A stretch of 64,000 bases of DNA from Kordia sp039026955. GTDB taxonomy: Bacteria > Bacteroidota > Bacteroidia > Flavobacteriales > Flavobacteriaceae. Of the stretch, positions 1 to 9,268 are shown one piece after another. Under the pieces are notes generated by a model. It was not told the origin of the DNA and ran no database searches. It was given only the letters and a program-made list of their open reading frames with translations. A program made the position numbers and the translations under genes. Location of the stretch: positions 37,135 through 101,134 of the forward strand of contig JBCCLH010000020.1 of assembly GCA_039026955.1 (NCBI GenBank), in the 5' to 3' direction. Each line of letters opens with the position of its first letter. The stretch's first letter is position 1.

Positions 1-1251
1 GTTAATTAAGGTCATTCCAACTTTAGGCAGATAAGTATTAGGTTTTTTTGATGCTAAATCTTTATAAATATTAAAAGCTTCTTTATATGAAGTCAAAGCT
101 TTGGCATAATCATTTTGATCGCTATATAAGTTCCCTAAATTATTCAAAGTTGCTGCCTTTTCTTGCCTAAAAGAAATATTTTCTAAACATTTATTGTAAT
201 AGTATTCTGCTTTACTATAATCATTTATGTAATGAAAATAATTTGCTACTTCTAAGAAAGTATAATAATTTCCATAAACTTGTACTGCTTTTTCATAGTT
301 CTTACTGGCTTCTTTATAATTATAACCGACACGAAGTAGTTGCGCTTTTAGTATATATATTTCTGCTTCTTTTCTATTCTCAGAGATTAAATTCTTTTCA
401 AATATTAATTTGTCTTCATCTAATTCTATCAGAGCTTTTTCTAGATTTCCTTCCAAAAAAAGTTTATAAGCTTTCTTGTAAATACTAGGTGTTTTTTCTA
501 AATCTATATTTTTATTACTTTGAATAATATTATTAATTTCATATTCTAATCGTTCATTCTCATTTTCAAGCTTCAAAATCTGTTCAGACATCCTTAAAAC
601 TTTTTCATCCAAAAAACCTACTATTCTTTCTTTATCCTTTATGCTTCTTCTTAAGTAATCTATCACTTTTTGATTCTCCGATTTATAATTTAAAATAACA
701 GAATCTTTATTTGAAATCAAATCATAAATGTTTTTGTCTCTATTCCATCTTAAAACAGAAAATATTAAACTTATTATTAAGATTATTCCTAGAATAAAAG
801 TTTTCATATTACTTCTAGCATCTGTCTTATTAATATGAACTTCATTTCCATCACCTTTAATATCAACATTTATTTCCTTTTTAGAAGAAAAATCAAACAA
901 TGTTCCTTTTAACTTCTGCTTTTGCTCTAATTGATCAAGTACTAAGCAAAGTCCTGCTAAGATTATTAGAGCGATTGTAACTCCATTACTAGTTTCATTA
1001 CTTCCAACTATAAAATCAACTTCAAAAAGCGTTCCTTTAAATTGAAAGAAAAATTTATTTAATCCAGCAATTAATGCAATAACAAATGAAAAAGCACGAA
1101 AGTATCTAGTCTTAGGATTGAAATATAGTGTAATCAAAAAAGTAGTCAAACCGACAGGTAGAGAAATTTTCCAACTTCTGAAAGTAAGATGTACAGCAAT
1201 TAAACTAATGGTTCCAACAATTAAAGAGATGATTGTCCAATTAATTTTCAT
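1..1251 (-). CDS. TPR-repeat membrane protein (3' end outside window)
   Basis: The minus-strand frame opens with ATG at 1251 and stays open to base 1, giving at least 417 codons, so the C-terminus is missing. The N-terminal 110 or so residues contain about four hydrophobic stretches (for example WTIISLIVGTISLIAV and GVTIALIILAGLCLVL). Another membrane segment follows near residue 150 (TFILGIILIISLIFSV). After that come a coiled-coil-like charged region and several TPR-like helical pairs (for example AATLNNLGNLYSDQNDYAKAL). This pattern suggests a membrane-anchored protein with a C-terminal TPR domain for protein-protein contacts. The specific function is unknown. Its start lies about 245 bases from the divergent GIN-domain gene. 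Confidence 0.8.
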   Translation of the reverse strand, partial: MKINWTIISLIVGTISLIAVHLTFRSWKISLPVGLTTFLITLYFNPKTRYFRAFSFVIALIAGLNKFFFQFKGTLFEVDFIVGSNETSNGVTIALIILAGLCLVLDQLEQKQKLKGTLFDFSSKKEINVDIKGDGNEVHINKTDARSNMKTFILGIILIISLIFSVLRWNRDKNIYDLISNKDSVILNYKSENQKVIDYLRRSIKDKERIVGFLDEKVLRMSEQILKLENENERLEYEINNIIQSNKNIDLEKTPSIYKKAYKLFLEGNLEKALIELDEDKLIFEKNLISENRKEAEIYILKAQLLRVGYNYKEASKNYEKAVQVYGNYYTFLEVANYFHYINDYSKAEYYYNKCLENISFRQEKAATLNNLGNLYSDQNDYAKALTSYKEAFNIYKDLASKKPNTYLPKVGMTLIN

Positions 1252-1469
1252 ACAATTCTAGTGTCTTATTTTGAAGCTACTCAAATATACGATTTTTCTG
1301 ATGTGCTGTTTAGATATTGTTTACGAAAGCTAGTCAAAGGAAGAACATAAACTCCTAAACCCATAAACTTATCAACTCCATTTCAGACTTTTCAACCAAA
1401 AAAACCAACACTTGGTATACTTTTCGCGTACAAATAACAAACGCATTCGTTTTAACGTTATAGATAGAA

Positions 1470-1477
1470 TACTTTTA
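1470..1477 (+). promoter_or_regulatory. Possible -7 box of the GIN-domain gene
   Basis: TACTTTTA resembles the Bacteroidota -7 consensus TAnnTTTG and lies 19 bases before the ATG at 1497. No clear -33 TTG is visible, so this is a weak call. Confidence 0.3.
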
Positions 1478-1496
1478 CAACTCAACTGATAGAAAC

Positions 1497-2360
1497 ATGA
1501 AAACACATATTATAACAGCCGTTTTGCTTTTGACGACAGTCGTGTCATTTGCACAGAAAAAAGAAAAGATTCGTGGAAATCGAGAAGTCACGACCGTGAT
1601 TTATGAAATTGATCCGTTTACTACTTTGGAAGTTCGGGAAGACTTGGAGATTACATTGCTTAACGGAACGACTCCAAAAGTAGAAATCACCGCAGATGAA
1701 AATTTGCATGAAGTTTTTGATATCAATGTTGTGGATGGCATTTTGAATATTATTACTTCTAAAGATATTCGCGCACGAAAGAAATTGGAGATTTTTGTTA
1801 CTATTGCAGAAGACATTTCAAAGTTTGATCTTGGCAATAGCGCTAAACTGAAATCTTTGACAACACTCAACATCCAAAATGCAGAGATTAATGCGATGGA
1901 CAATGCCGAATTGAACCTAAAAATCAAAGCAGATTCGTTGGCGATTAATAGTTATGGAAAAGCAGAACATACGTATGAAATAAACACTAAAAACTTATCG
2001 CTGAATGCTTTTGAAGATTCCGACATGGAAATTGATGTCACGGCAGATAGCATTGTATCGTATATAGAATTTGCCGATGTGAAACTGAAAGGGCAAACGT
2101 CGACACTCAAATTAGAAGTCAAAGAAAAAGGAGAATTCATCGCACATGAATTGATCGCAAAAGATATTCAAGTTACGACCACCGAACAAGGAAGAGCCGT
2201 CGTAAATGCTTCCAAAACTATTGAAATCTCTGCAGAACAGCGTTCAGAAATCGATTTGTTGGGCACTCCAAATTCTATTATCATTCTCAAATTTGAACAA
2301 GAAGCCGTGTTACGTAAGATTAGTGAGGCGAATAAAGGGTTTTTGAAGCGGATTTTTTAG
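1497..2360 (+). CDS. GIN-domain (DUF2807-like) secreted protein
   Basis: This 287-aa protein begins with a clear signal peptide (MKTHIITAVLLLTTVVSFAQ). The rest is a beta-rich repetitive sequence in which short strands alternate with polar turns (for example FDLGNSAKLKSLTTLNIQ and INAMDNAELNLKIKADSL). This is the look of the head-GIN/DUF2807 family of Bacteroidota, which folds as a right-handed beta-helix-like structure, is exported and may act as an adhesin. The C-terminus is short and basic. No catalytic motif is visible. The family assignment rests on pattern recognition; the biological role is not known. It stands alone, followed by an intergenic repeat. Confidence 0.75.
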   Translation: MKTHIITAVLLLTTVVSFAQKKEKIRGNREVTTVIYEIDPFTTLEVREDLEITLLNGTTPKVEITADENLHEVFDINVVDGILNIITSKDIRARKKLEIFVTIAEDISKFDLGNSAKLKSLTTLNIQNAEINAMDNAELNLKIKADSLAINSYGKAEHTYEINTKNLSLNAFEDSDMEIDVTADSIVSYIEFADVKLKGQTSTLKLEVKEKGEFIAHELIAKDIQVTTTEQGRAVVNASKTIEISAEQRSEIDLLGTPNSIIILKFEQEAVLRKISEANKGFLKRIF

Positions 2361-2370
2361 ACTCTTGTTG

Positions 2371-2443
2371 GTATCGGCTTCGCCTGTTAGACACGCTTAC
2401 GCTTTAGTATCGGCTTCGCCTGTTGGTCACGCTTACGCTTTAG
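2371..2443 (+). repeat. Two tandem copies of a 36-37 bp intergenic repeat
   Basis: The unit beginning TATCGGCTTCGCCTGTT and ending CGCTTACGCTTTAG occurs twice head to tail. Related words occur in reverse orientation near 26430-26500, and a further relative (TTTGCGAGAA...TGGCAATCTG) follows at about 2492-2535. These are non-coding interspersed repeats. The 60-codon frame over 2482-2664 is a by-product of them. Confidence 0.8.
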
Positions 2444-2655
2444 TAGGTTAGTGTTTTTTTATTTATTGATTTGATAATGAAATGTATGATTCGTCTTTGC
2501 GAGAATTTCATGGAAATTCGTGGCAATCTGTTCGTTTCAAAAATAAAGTGTATTATGATTTAGACAGACTTCCGTGTTGCAAACTCCTCAGTGATGTATC
2601 AAATGAACAAATCCACAAATGGACAAATAAACAAATTATCACACCAAGAAAACCG

Positions 2656-2663
2656 TATCTTTG
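2656..2663 (+). promoter_or_regulatory. -7 promoter box upstream of the 236-aa protein
   Basis: TATCTTTG matches TAnnTTTG exactly and lies 23 bases before the ATG at 2687. The same octamer in a similar context (CCGTATCTTTG) precedes msrB at 25596. Confidence 0.5.
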
Positions 2664-2686
2664 ATATATCTTAAAACTGCGATTCC

Positions 2687-3397
2687 ATGGATTTTTTTTC
2701 GATCATGATTATTTTGATTGCGCTGGTCGTTTTTGTGTTTATTGTGTTGATTGCTTTTGTGATGAAGAAATCGAAAGATGTGAAAACACAAGAATTCCTA
2801 GAAGCTGAACGTAAAGAGTTATTGCAAAATGTGTTGAAGAAACGTAAAAAACTAGGATCGCATAAAACGGGGTTCTACTCTCAAATCACTAATGCGATGA
2901 CGTTTCAAAGAACAGTCGCAGTGACGAATAGTAAAATTGCTGGTTTGGTGTATGATACGAATCGGAAACCAATTGTTGCTTTCGAACGTGTAGAACGCGG
3001 ACTAAATGTTAAAGGACAATTGGTAGCTGTGACGAAAAAACAACAATTTGTCTATGAATTTCAAGGTTTGGAAATTACGCTGTTTTGTGATAGTGAATTG
3101 TTAGGTTCTTGGGATACAAAAGGAATTTTGTATGATGTAAATAAAAAAGCGATCGGACAATTGAAACGCATTCAAGAAACAAATTCCTTGATTTTACATA
3201 ACAAAACCATCGCTACGATTGAAAAAGCACCAGTATACAACGATGCTATTTCAGAAGTTTCAGAAGTGTTTGAGGAAATGAACTATGGAACTCCACTCCT
3301 ATCTTTAGAAAATTCACCAACAAGCACAGAAGAAACTTGGCTGACAGCTTTGACCATTTTTGAGATTACTTTCTTTGGAAATCCACGTGTTGCTTAA
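2687..3397 (+). CDS. Membrane-anchored protein of unknown function
   Basis: This 236-aa protein has one N-terminal transmembrane helix (residues about 5-27, IMIILIALVVFVFIVLIAFV). A basic linker follows, and then a soluble domain of about 180 residues rich in short beta strands with recurring G.VYD..R/K patterns (AGLVYDTNRKPI and KGILYDVNKKAI). The spaced 'YD.n.k.ig' pairs are somewhat reminiscent of tubby-like/LURP-one barrels, but I cannot confirm that. Topology suggests a single-pass inner-membrane protein with a cytoplasmic domain. The start is supported by the -7 box 23 bases upstream. It is convergent with the peptide gene at 3527-3691 across a shared hairpin. Confidence 0.75.
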   Translation: MDFFSIMIILIALVVFVFIVLIAFVMKKSKDVKTQEFLEAERKELLQNVLKKRKKLGSHKTGFYSQITNAMTFQRTVAVTNSKIAGLVYDTNRKPIVAFERVERGLNVKGQLVAVTKKQQFVYEFQGLEITLFCDSELLGSWDTKGILYDVNKKAIGQLKRIQETNSLILHNKTIATIEKAPVYNDAISEVSEVFEEMNYGTPLLSLENSPTSTEETWLTALTIFEITFFGNPRVA

Positions 3398-3465
3398 CAG
3401 AAAAGAATTGTTTATACATTCAGACTTCCTTTTACGTTTGATTTTTAAATTTTTAAGTAGTGAAT

Positions 3466-3498
3466 AAAAGCGCCAATTCTAAATAGAATGACGCTTTT
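3466..3498. terminator. Bidirectional terminator
   Basis: Stem AAAAGCG...CGCTTTT with an inner ATTCT/AGAAT pairing, between convergent genes 2687-3397 (+) and 3527-3691 (-). Both strands give U-rich 3' ends. Confidence 0.75.
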
Positions 3499-3526
3499 GG
3501 CTACTAAAACAATGTGTAAATCGTTC

Positions 3527-3691
3527 TTAAGCAATATGACTCGGACAACAGAATCCAGCACCGGAACAAATCCACCCTGGAGGACAATCGCCGCTGCTAT
3601 TACAGTAGATTTGAATTCCTCCATTGATTTTTGCTTGTGTTTCTTTGGCTAACTTAGTAGCATTTTGCAAGTTTTTAATTTTTTGTAACAT
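3527..3691 (-). CDS. Small double-glycine leader peptide, Cys-rich (class B precursor)
   Basis: 54 codons. The leader MLQKIKNLQNATKLAKETQ..INGG resembles the other ML-x-I-K-N leaders at 53034, 54176 and 54527. It is followed by a 29-residue core with five cysteines (pattern C-x5-C-x5-C-x6-CC) ending CCPSHIA. The family logic is that of a ribosomally made peptide cleaved after GG on export; the mature product is unknown. No processing enzyme is adjacent. A TAnnTTTG box (TATTTTTG, 3773-3780 on the minus strand) gives a predicted leader RNA of about 75 bases, which holds an inverted repeat shared with the lectin gene at 48295. Confidence 0.75.
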   Translation of the reverse strand: MLQKIKNLQNATKLAKETQAKINGGIQIYCNSSGDCPPGWICSGAGFCCPSHIA

Positions 3692-3710
3692 ACTATTTGT
3701 TTTTTGATGT

Positions 3711-3780
3711 GATTCCTACTCTATTATGGCTTTTCAGAAAACGCCTTTACCTTCTTAAAATATAAAATCACTCAAAAATA
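3711..3780 (-). promoter_or_regulatory. Promoter and 5' leader inverted repeat of the 54-aa peptide gene
   Basis: A -7 box TATTTTTG lies at 3773-3780. Within the predicted untranslated leader is the inverted repeat GGCGTTTTCTGAAAAGCC (minus strand, 3728-3745). Plus-strand flanks TTCCTACTC and CGCCTTTA are shared with 48311-48350 upstream of the lectin gene. Otherwise 3692-3996 holds only AT-rich sequence. Confidence 0.5.
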
Positions 3781-3996
3781 GTTGTCAATCCCGATCAATA
3801 CATACACATTTTTATAAAGGTTGACAGATGCTTTTATAAAATTCCTTCCCTAAACGTCTATGTTGTTATTAAAAGATTATGAGATATCAAATTTAGAATT
3901 AAATAAGAAAAAACTTAATTTTTGTTAATCTTTTTCTTTTTTATATTAAACAAATTTGTAAATTGTAAGAAATTAACCATTAAAAAACCAGAATTT

Positions 3997-4680
3997 ATGA
4001 GTTCATTACCAATTTCCTATCAGATCGTCGGTACATATGGATACTTCCCTTTTGAAGTAGAAAACAGTCCATTAGAAAAACCTTTAGAAGGTTTAGACAT
4101 TGAAACCAGTACTATTGACAATATCTTAGATGCTGTAGAAGATCGAGTAAACAGTCTTCCTGACAACAAAGATTCATTATTGATTACTAACGTTGATAAA
4201 AATACGGCACTTGTTTCCTACAGATTTAAGGAAGGTGTTTCATTAGTACCTATCAATGCAACAATGCCTACAAATGGAACTAGAGTTGTCAGAACTCGTA
4301 CATATGTTCCATCTAGTGGTGATGACAGCCAAACGTTTACAGGTGTAATTCAATATTATAGATCCGTAACAGTATTTGCTAAAGATGATGCAAGTCAAAC
4401 TCAATTTACTATCAATTTACGCTCAAAAGGGCAACCAGATGTTGTTAGTACTACATTTTTTGATTCTTTAGCTGATTTTGATACGCCAGAAGATGCTATG
4501 AAGTTTTTAGAACCCTATGAAATTATATCATACAATATTATTCAACGAACAGTTTTAATAGAATTACAAGGAGTATTACAAGCTAAATATGCTAAAATAT
4601 CTGGTCTGCTTGATGAAAAGTCAGACGAAATCAATTCTGCTCTTGCAAAAGGACAAAAGCGATTAAGATACAAACTATAA
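3997..4680 (+). CDS. Protein of unknown function, cytosolic
   Basis: This 227-aa protein is read from ATG 3997 (MSSLPISYQIVG). An upstream in-frame start at 3922 would add 25 AT-rich residues that look like non-coding leader. There is no signal peptide or membrane segment. The middle (about residues 85-160) is rich in beta-strand and Thr/Val (RVVRTRTYVPSSGDDSQTF). The C-terminus is helical and lysine-rich. I do not recognise the family. It is a single gene followed by a strong hairpin terminator. The preceding 300 bases have no other gene than the divergent peptide gene. Confidence 0.7.
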   Translation: MSSLPISYQIVGTYGYFPFEVENSPLEKPLEGLDIETSTIDNILDAVEDRVNSLPDNKDSLLITNVDKNTALVSYRFKEGVSLVPINATMPTNGTRVVRTRTYVPSSGDDSQTFTGVIQYYRSVTVFAKDDASQTQFTINLRSKGQPDVVSTTFFDSLADFDTPEDAMKFLEPYEIISYNIIQRTVLIELQGVLQAKYAKISGLLDEKSDEINSALAKGQKRLRYKL

Positions 4681-4704
4681 ATTCTAAATATTGTATTAAA
4701 AACA

Positions 4705-4740
4705 AATCCACTACAAAATTTAAATTTTGTAGTGGATTTT
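4705..4740 (+). terminator. Strong intrinsic terminator
   Basis: The near-perfect palindrome AATCCACTACAAAATTT / AAATTTTGTAGTGGATTTT lies directly after the stop at 4680. It may also serve the convergent gene at 4767. Confidence 0.85.
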
Positions 4741-4766
4741 AAATAAAAAATTACTACTAAAATGTA

Positions 4767-5174
4767 TTACCGCCCAAACACATGCAAAGTCGCACGTCTT
4801 CTAGAATTATTTTTACTGTCGTAGACAAAGGTTATTTTTTGAATGATTCTGTTACGACCGTTTAAGTCAATCACGCGAGAATCGCTTCTTCTGCTAAAAT
4901 TATGTCTTAGTTTGATTTCTTCTGTAGAACCGTTTCCGTAGTGTACAATCATTCGGTGCATGTTTAAAGAGCCTTTTGAAACGACTAGTTTCAACTTTCG
5001 AAATGTTCCTTCATGCTTTCCGACACGAATTACATCTTTGTCCAATCGGTAGTTGACTTTTTTACTGCCCAATTTCTCCCAATTATCAACAACAGTTTCC
5101 GCAGGTGCTGCACTAAAACTTGACAATCCAAAAAATAAAATGGCGCTTAGGATTAAGGTTGCATATATTCTCAT
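4767..5174 (-). CDS. DUF2541-like secreted protein
   Basis: This 135-aa protein has a signal peptide (MRIYATLILSAILFFGLSSFSAAPA). The mature domain of about 110 residues contains WEKLGSKKVNYRLDKDVIRVG, G.FRKLKL, VHYGNGS and the SRVIDLNGRNRIIQKI stretch, the pattern I associate with DUF2541. The expected location is the periplasm or cell surface. No enzymatic residue set is obvious. It stands alone, transcribed toward the terminator at 4705-4740. Confidence 0.7.
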   Translation of the reverse strand: MRIYATLILSAILFFGLSSFSAAPAETVVDNWEKLGSKKVNYRLDKDVIRVGKHEGTFRKLKLVVSKGSLNMHRMIVHYGNGSTEEIKLRHNFSRRSDSRVIDLNGRNRIIQKITFVYDSKNNSRRRATLHVFGR

Positions 5175-6135
5175 ACTCTTCTTTTTAAAGTTATCACTAT
5201 GTAATGTCTAGACGTTTGGTTCTATGACTTGTGGTTTTTAAAAAGGTTTAATGTGTTAATTTGAAAATTTGAAAATGTAGCAATGTGCTAATGGTGTATT
5301 CGTACTAAAATATCAATATGCTAAACATACTAAGAGCGTTCATACTGAACTTGTTGAAGGGAAGCTATCTTTTTAATGTGCTAATGGTGTATTCCTACTA
5401 AAATATCAATATACTAAACATCCTATGAGTATTCATACTGAACTTTTTGAAGAGAAGCTAGCTTTTTAATGTGCTAATTTGAAAATTTGAAAATGTACTA
5501 ATGCTTATTTCAAAAACCAATCATGCTTTGATTTTGGCAGATTGCCACGGCTTTGCCTCGCAAAGAGGAATCAAAGATATTATCAAAATCACTTGCTTTT
5601 GTCATAGAAATCGAAGTGACATTCGATAATAAAAAAATAAATTAACAAATCCACAAATCCATAAATAGATAAAACCAACAGCATTCACACTGAACTTTTC
5701 GAAGAGAAGCTATTTTTTTAATGTGCTAATTTGAAAATTTGGAAATGTACTAATGCTAATTTCAAAGACCAATCATGCTTTGATTTTGACAGATTGCCAC
5801 GGCTTTGCCTCGCAATGACGAATCAAAGATGTTATCAAAATCACTTGCTTTTGTCATAGAAATCGAAGTGACGTTTTTTTAATGTAACAATTTGATAATT
5901 TGAAAATGTACCAATGCTTATTTCAAAGACTAATCCTACTCTAATTTTGACAGATTGCCACGGCTTTGCCTCGCAAAGACGAATCATAGTTTTTTATCAA
6001 ATTACCTGCTTTTGTAATAGTAATCGAAGTGACGTCTTGATAATCATAAAAAACGAATTAACGAATCCACAAATAAACAAATCCAAGAGCAAAGCGATAC
6101 TAAAAGGCGTCAGCCGATACCAAAGCAAAGCGCAT
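5175..6135. repeat. Intergenic repeat cluster (about 960 bp, no gene)
   Basis: Two direct copies of an element with AATGTGCTAATGGTGTATTC lie at about 5287-5370 and 5375-5463. Three direct copies of a roughly 160-bp composite unit follow at about 5464-5625, 5714-5872 and 5877-6034. Each unit starts with AATGTGCTAATTTGAAAAT-like sequence, contains GATTGCCACGGCTTTGCCTC, and ends with ATCGAAGTGAC. Similar words recur at 26073-26103, 26335-26513 and 63480-64000. The short open frames here are artefacts of the repeats. Confidence 0.85.
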
Positions 6136-8784
6136 CTAAAAAAGCCCCATCTGCCCATCATCAGCCACAGGCGGTTCACCTGAATCATCAGACGGTTTTT
6201 CGCTTCCGTTGCCTTGTACAGTTTCTTCGTCTACGACTTCTATTTCTTCTGCGGGTACTTCTTCTTCCTCCTCATACGGTAGTGATTCCAAAGCATTAAC
6301 TTGTCGCACTTTATCTGAAGTTAGCTGATTTCCAAGCGCTCTGATACCTTTTATAGAAATAAATTCTTCCAAATTGACTTCCAAATTCGGTTTTTGGTCT
6401 TTTCCACGTTGTTTGTAGAACACGACTTCCGCCATCGGTCGCCAATCCGTCATGACGAGTTCTAGTTGTGATTTTGGGTGATCGGTGATAAATTTTTCAA
6501 CTTTGGATTCGTTCTCTACCACAAATCGTTTCACATAATAACGCTCTTTATCGCCGTCGTAATAAATGGCGGAGATTGGTTTTTTAGGATTCCACTTTTC
6601 TAGTACAATCATATCACTGTCAAAATGCGCGGTAAGCTCAGGAAGAATGGTTTTGACTTCTCCTTTTTGATTGATAATCAGCAGACGATCTTCTCCTTTA
6701 AATTCACCAATCAATTCGCCTCGTGCATCTACATTGAGACGTTGTACGGTATCGTCAAACCAGATTTTGCGTGGTTTTAAGGTAGAAACTCCTTTTTCTT
6801 TCAGTTCAATTCGTTTGATGGAATATTTAGTGACAATGTTTCCTTTTACACCACGACCTTTGATGCCCAAATCGGCAAAATCTAGATCCCATTTTAGCTT
6901 TTTGATACTTCCTGCTTGGCGTAACATGATGGTTACAATTTCAGCTTCTCCGTTTGGATTCGCAGTGAAATAGGTAATCATTGAACCTTTTTTACCTTGG
7001 GTTAAATCGTATTCCTTGTCACGCGTCACACTCGTTACTGCAAAACGTTTGATGTAGCTTGCACCACCTTTTCCGTCGCGATAAATCATGTTATAAATGG
7101 TGCGCTTGTCTTTTTTCTTAAAGATGGCAACGTGAATGATATTCTTCCCGATAAAGGTCTTAGAATCTACACGAGTGATTTGCATTTTTCCATCACGTGT
7201 AAATACGATAATGTCATCAATATCGGCACAATCCGTTACATATTCGTCTCTACGCAAGGACGTTCCGATAAAACCTTCTTCTCTATTTACGTAAAGTTTT
7301 GTGTTACGAATCACTACTTTTCGAGCATCTACATCGTCAAAGATTCGGATTTCGGTTTTGCGTTCTTTTCCTTCTCCGTACTGCTTTTTTAAACGTTTAA
7401 AATAATCGATTGCATATTCGATCAAATGTGCGAGATGATGCTTTACTTCTTCAATACTTTCTTCTAACGCTTCAATTTTTTGCTGCGCTTTATCAATATC
7501 AAATTTTGAAATACGCTTGATTCGAATTTCGGTCAAACGCGTGATATCTTCTACCGTTACTTCCCGTTTTAAATGTTTGATGTGTGGTTTCAATCCTTCA
7601 TCAATCGCATTAATCACACCATCCCAAGTTTCTTCTTCTTCAATTTCACGGTAGATTCTATTTTCAATAAAAATTCGCTCCAACGAGGCAAAGTGCCATT
7701 GCTCTTGCAATTCGCCCAACTGAATTTCCAACTCCGATTTCAACAACTCCACCGTATGATCGGTAGAACGACGCAACATTTCCGAAACACCAATAAATAA
7801 CGGTTTGTTATCGTAAATGATACAGCCCAACGGCGAAATGGAACTTTCACAATTCGTAAACGCATACAAGGCATCAATCGTTTTGTCTGGCGAAATATTA
7901 TTCGGCAAATGCACTAAGATTTCTACATTGGCTGCAGTATTGTCTTCTATCTTTTTAATTTTGATTTTCCCTTTGTCATTCGCCTTTAAGATCGATTCAA
8001 TCAACGAAGTTGTATTCGTTGCAAACGGAATTTCGGTAATGACTAAGGTATTTTTATCTAACTGCGAAATTTTAGCACGTACACGCACTTTTCCACCGCG
8101 CATTCCATCATTATAGTTGCTAATATCCATAATGCCAGATGTTGGGAAATCAGGATAAATTTGGAAGCGTTTTCCTTGCAAATGCTTGATAGAAGCATCA
8201 ATCAGTTCAATAAAATTGTGTGGTAGTATTTTGGTGGATAAACCTACCGCAATTCCTTCCGCGCCTTGCGCTAACAACATTGGAAATTTTACGGGAAGAT
8301 TCACAGGTTCATTTTTACGACCGTCATACGACAATTGCCAATCTGTAATTTTAGGACTGAACACTACATCCAACGCAAATTTAGACAAACGCGCTTCAAT
8401 ATAACGCGAAGCGGCTGCACGGTCACCTGTGAGGATGTTTCCCCAGTTTCCCTGCGTATCAATCAATAGATCTTTTTGTCCAATTTGTACCATGGCATCG
8501 GCAATACTCGCATCACCGTGTGGATGGTACTGCATGGTATGCCCAACGATGTTTGCCACTTTGTTGTAACGACCATCATCCAAATCTTTCATAGAGTGCA
8601 TAATGCGTCGTTGTACAGGCTTAAAACCATCTTCTATGGCTGGGACTGCTCTTTCTAAAATCACATACGATGCATAGTCCAAAAACCAATCTTTGTACAT
8701 TCCTGTAACTTTGGTAATGGTATCTTGTGCACTGTTTTCATGTTGCTGATTTTCAGCATGTAGTTCTTCGTTATGTTCTTCCAT
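6136..8784 (-). CDS. parC: Type IIA topoisomerase subunit A (topoisomerase IV ParC-like)
   Basis: 882 aa. It breaks and rejoins DNA to decatenate or relax chromosomes together with the ATPase subunit encoded upstream. The breakage-reunion domain holds the HPHGDASIADAMVQ motif (residues about 88-100) and the catalytic tyrosine in SRYIEARL (Y128). The C-terminal region contains the beta-pinwheel-like repeats and ends in a long Glu-rich acidic tail (residues about 835-882). The annotation could equally be GyrA-like. Pairing with a 618-aa ParE-like subunit rather than a full-length GyrB favours topoisomerase IV. The ATG overlaps the stop codon of the preceding gene (TAATG), so translation is probably coupled. 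Confidence 0.9.
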   Translation of the reverse strand: MEEHNEELHAENQQHENSAQDTITKVTGMYKDWFLDYASYVILERAVPAIEDGFKPVQRRIMHSMKDLDDGRYNKVANIVGHTMQYHPHGDASIADAMVQIGQKDLLIDTQGNWGNILTGDRAAASRYIEARLSKFALDVVFSPKITDWQLSYDGRKNEPVNLPVKFPMLLAQGAEGIAVGLSTKILPHNFIELIDASIKHLQGKRFQIYPDFPTSGIMDISNYNDGMRGGKVRVRAKISQLDKNTLVITEIPFATNTTSLIESILKANDKGKIKIKKIEDNTAANVEILVHLPNNISPDKTIDALYAFTNCESSISPLGCIIYDNKPLFIGVSEMLRRSTDHTVELLKSELEIQLGELQEQWHFASLERIFIENRIYREIEEEETWDGVINAIDEGLKPHIKHLKREVTVEDITRLTEIRIKRISKFDIDKAQQKIEALEESIEEVKHHLAHLIEYAIDYFKRLKKQYGEGKERKTEIRIFDDVDARKVVIRNTKLYVNREEGFIGTSLRRDEYVTDCADIDDIIVFTRDGKMQITRVDSKTFIGKNIIHVAIFKKKDKRTIYNMIYRDGKGGASYIKRFAVTSVTRDKEYDLTQGKKGSMITYFTANPNGEAEIVTIMLRQAGSIKKLKWDLDFADLGIKGRGVKGNIVTKYSIKRIELKEKGVSTLKPRKIWFDDTVQRLNVDARGELIGEFKGEDRLLIINQKGEVKTILPELTAHFDSDMIVLEKWNPKKPISAIYYDGDKERYYVKRFVVENESKVEKFITDHPKSQLELVMTDWRPMAEVVFYKQRGKDQKPNLEVNLEEFISIKGIRALGNQLTSDKVRQVNALESLPYEEEEEVPAEEIEVVDEETVQGNGSEKPSDDSGEPPVADDGQMGLF

Positions 8785-9260
8785 TAAGAAATTTCGTTGT
8801 TATGCTTTAACACTTTTTCAAGCGATTTTTTTAAGGCTCTTTTCTTTCGGTTACTTAGTAATGTAATGTTGAATCGGACCCGTTTGATTTGATTGCTTTT
8901 CGATTTTACATACACATATAAAAAACTATATAATACATAGTTTTGAATGCGATATCGCTTTAGTTTTTCCTTTGGAAATTCAGCTCTGTGTTCGCGATAG
9001 TTGATAAAATTTGAAATAAACAATCCTTTATTTATGAACGTCAGTACATTGCCATCACTATCAAATTCAAAATATTTTGCGGTGCTGTAAAAGACAATGA
9101 TGATAAAAACGAGCGTTACGGGAATGGCATACCATAGTTTCTCTTTGTTGAATTCATCACGAAAGAGAAAAAAATATGTCATTACAAAAATGCTGCCCAC
9201 TCCTAAAAAAAAGTAAAGAAAAGGCACCCACTTTTTAGAACTTGCGTTACTAAACCGCAT
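8784..9260 (-). CDS. Two-helix membrane protein, PH-like, within the parE-parC operon
   Basis: This 158-aa protein has two N-terminal transmembrane helices (residues about 12-30 and 43-60). A domain with the pattern YFEFDSDGNVLTFINKG...KEKLKRYRI...YVYVKS follows, which resembles bacterial PH-like domains. The C-terminus is a basic helix. The gene lies between parE (8 bases downstream of its stop) and parC (overlapping by one base), so it is co-transcribed with topoisomerase IV. Function is unknown. Confidence 0.75.
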   Translation of the reverse strand: MRFSNASSKKWVPFLYFFLGVGSIFVMTYFFLFRDEFNKEKLWYAIPVTLVFIIIVFYSTAKYFEFDSDGNVLTFINKGLFISNFINYREHRAEFPKEKLKRYRIQNYVLYSFLYVYVKSKSNQIKRVRFNITLLSNRKKRALKKSLEKVLKHNNEIS

Positions 9261-9268
9261 ATAATCAA

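Noticed and set aside
2482..2664. 60-codon plus-strand open frame (MYDSSLREFHG...)
   Set aside because: It consists of the interspersed TTGCGAGAA/TGGCAATCTG and AAATCCACAAAT repeats found in other gaps, with no leader or domain pattern.
5914..6188. Short open frames in both strands before the parC stop
   Set aside because: They are made of the three-copy intergenic repeat and lack any family pattern.
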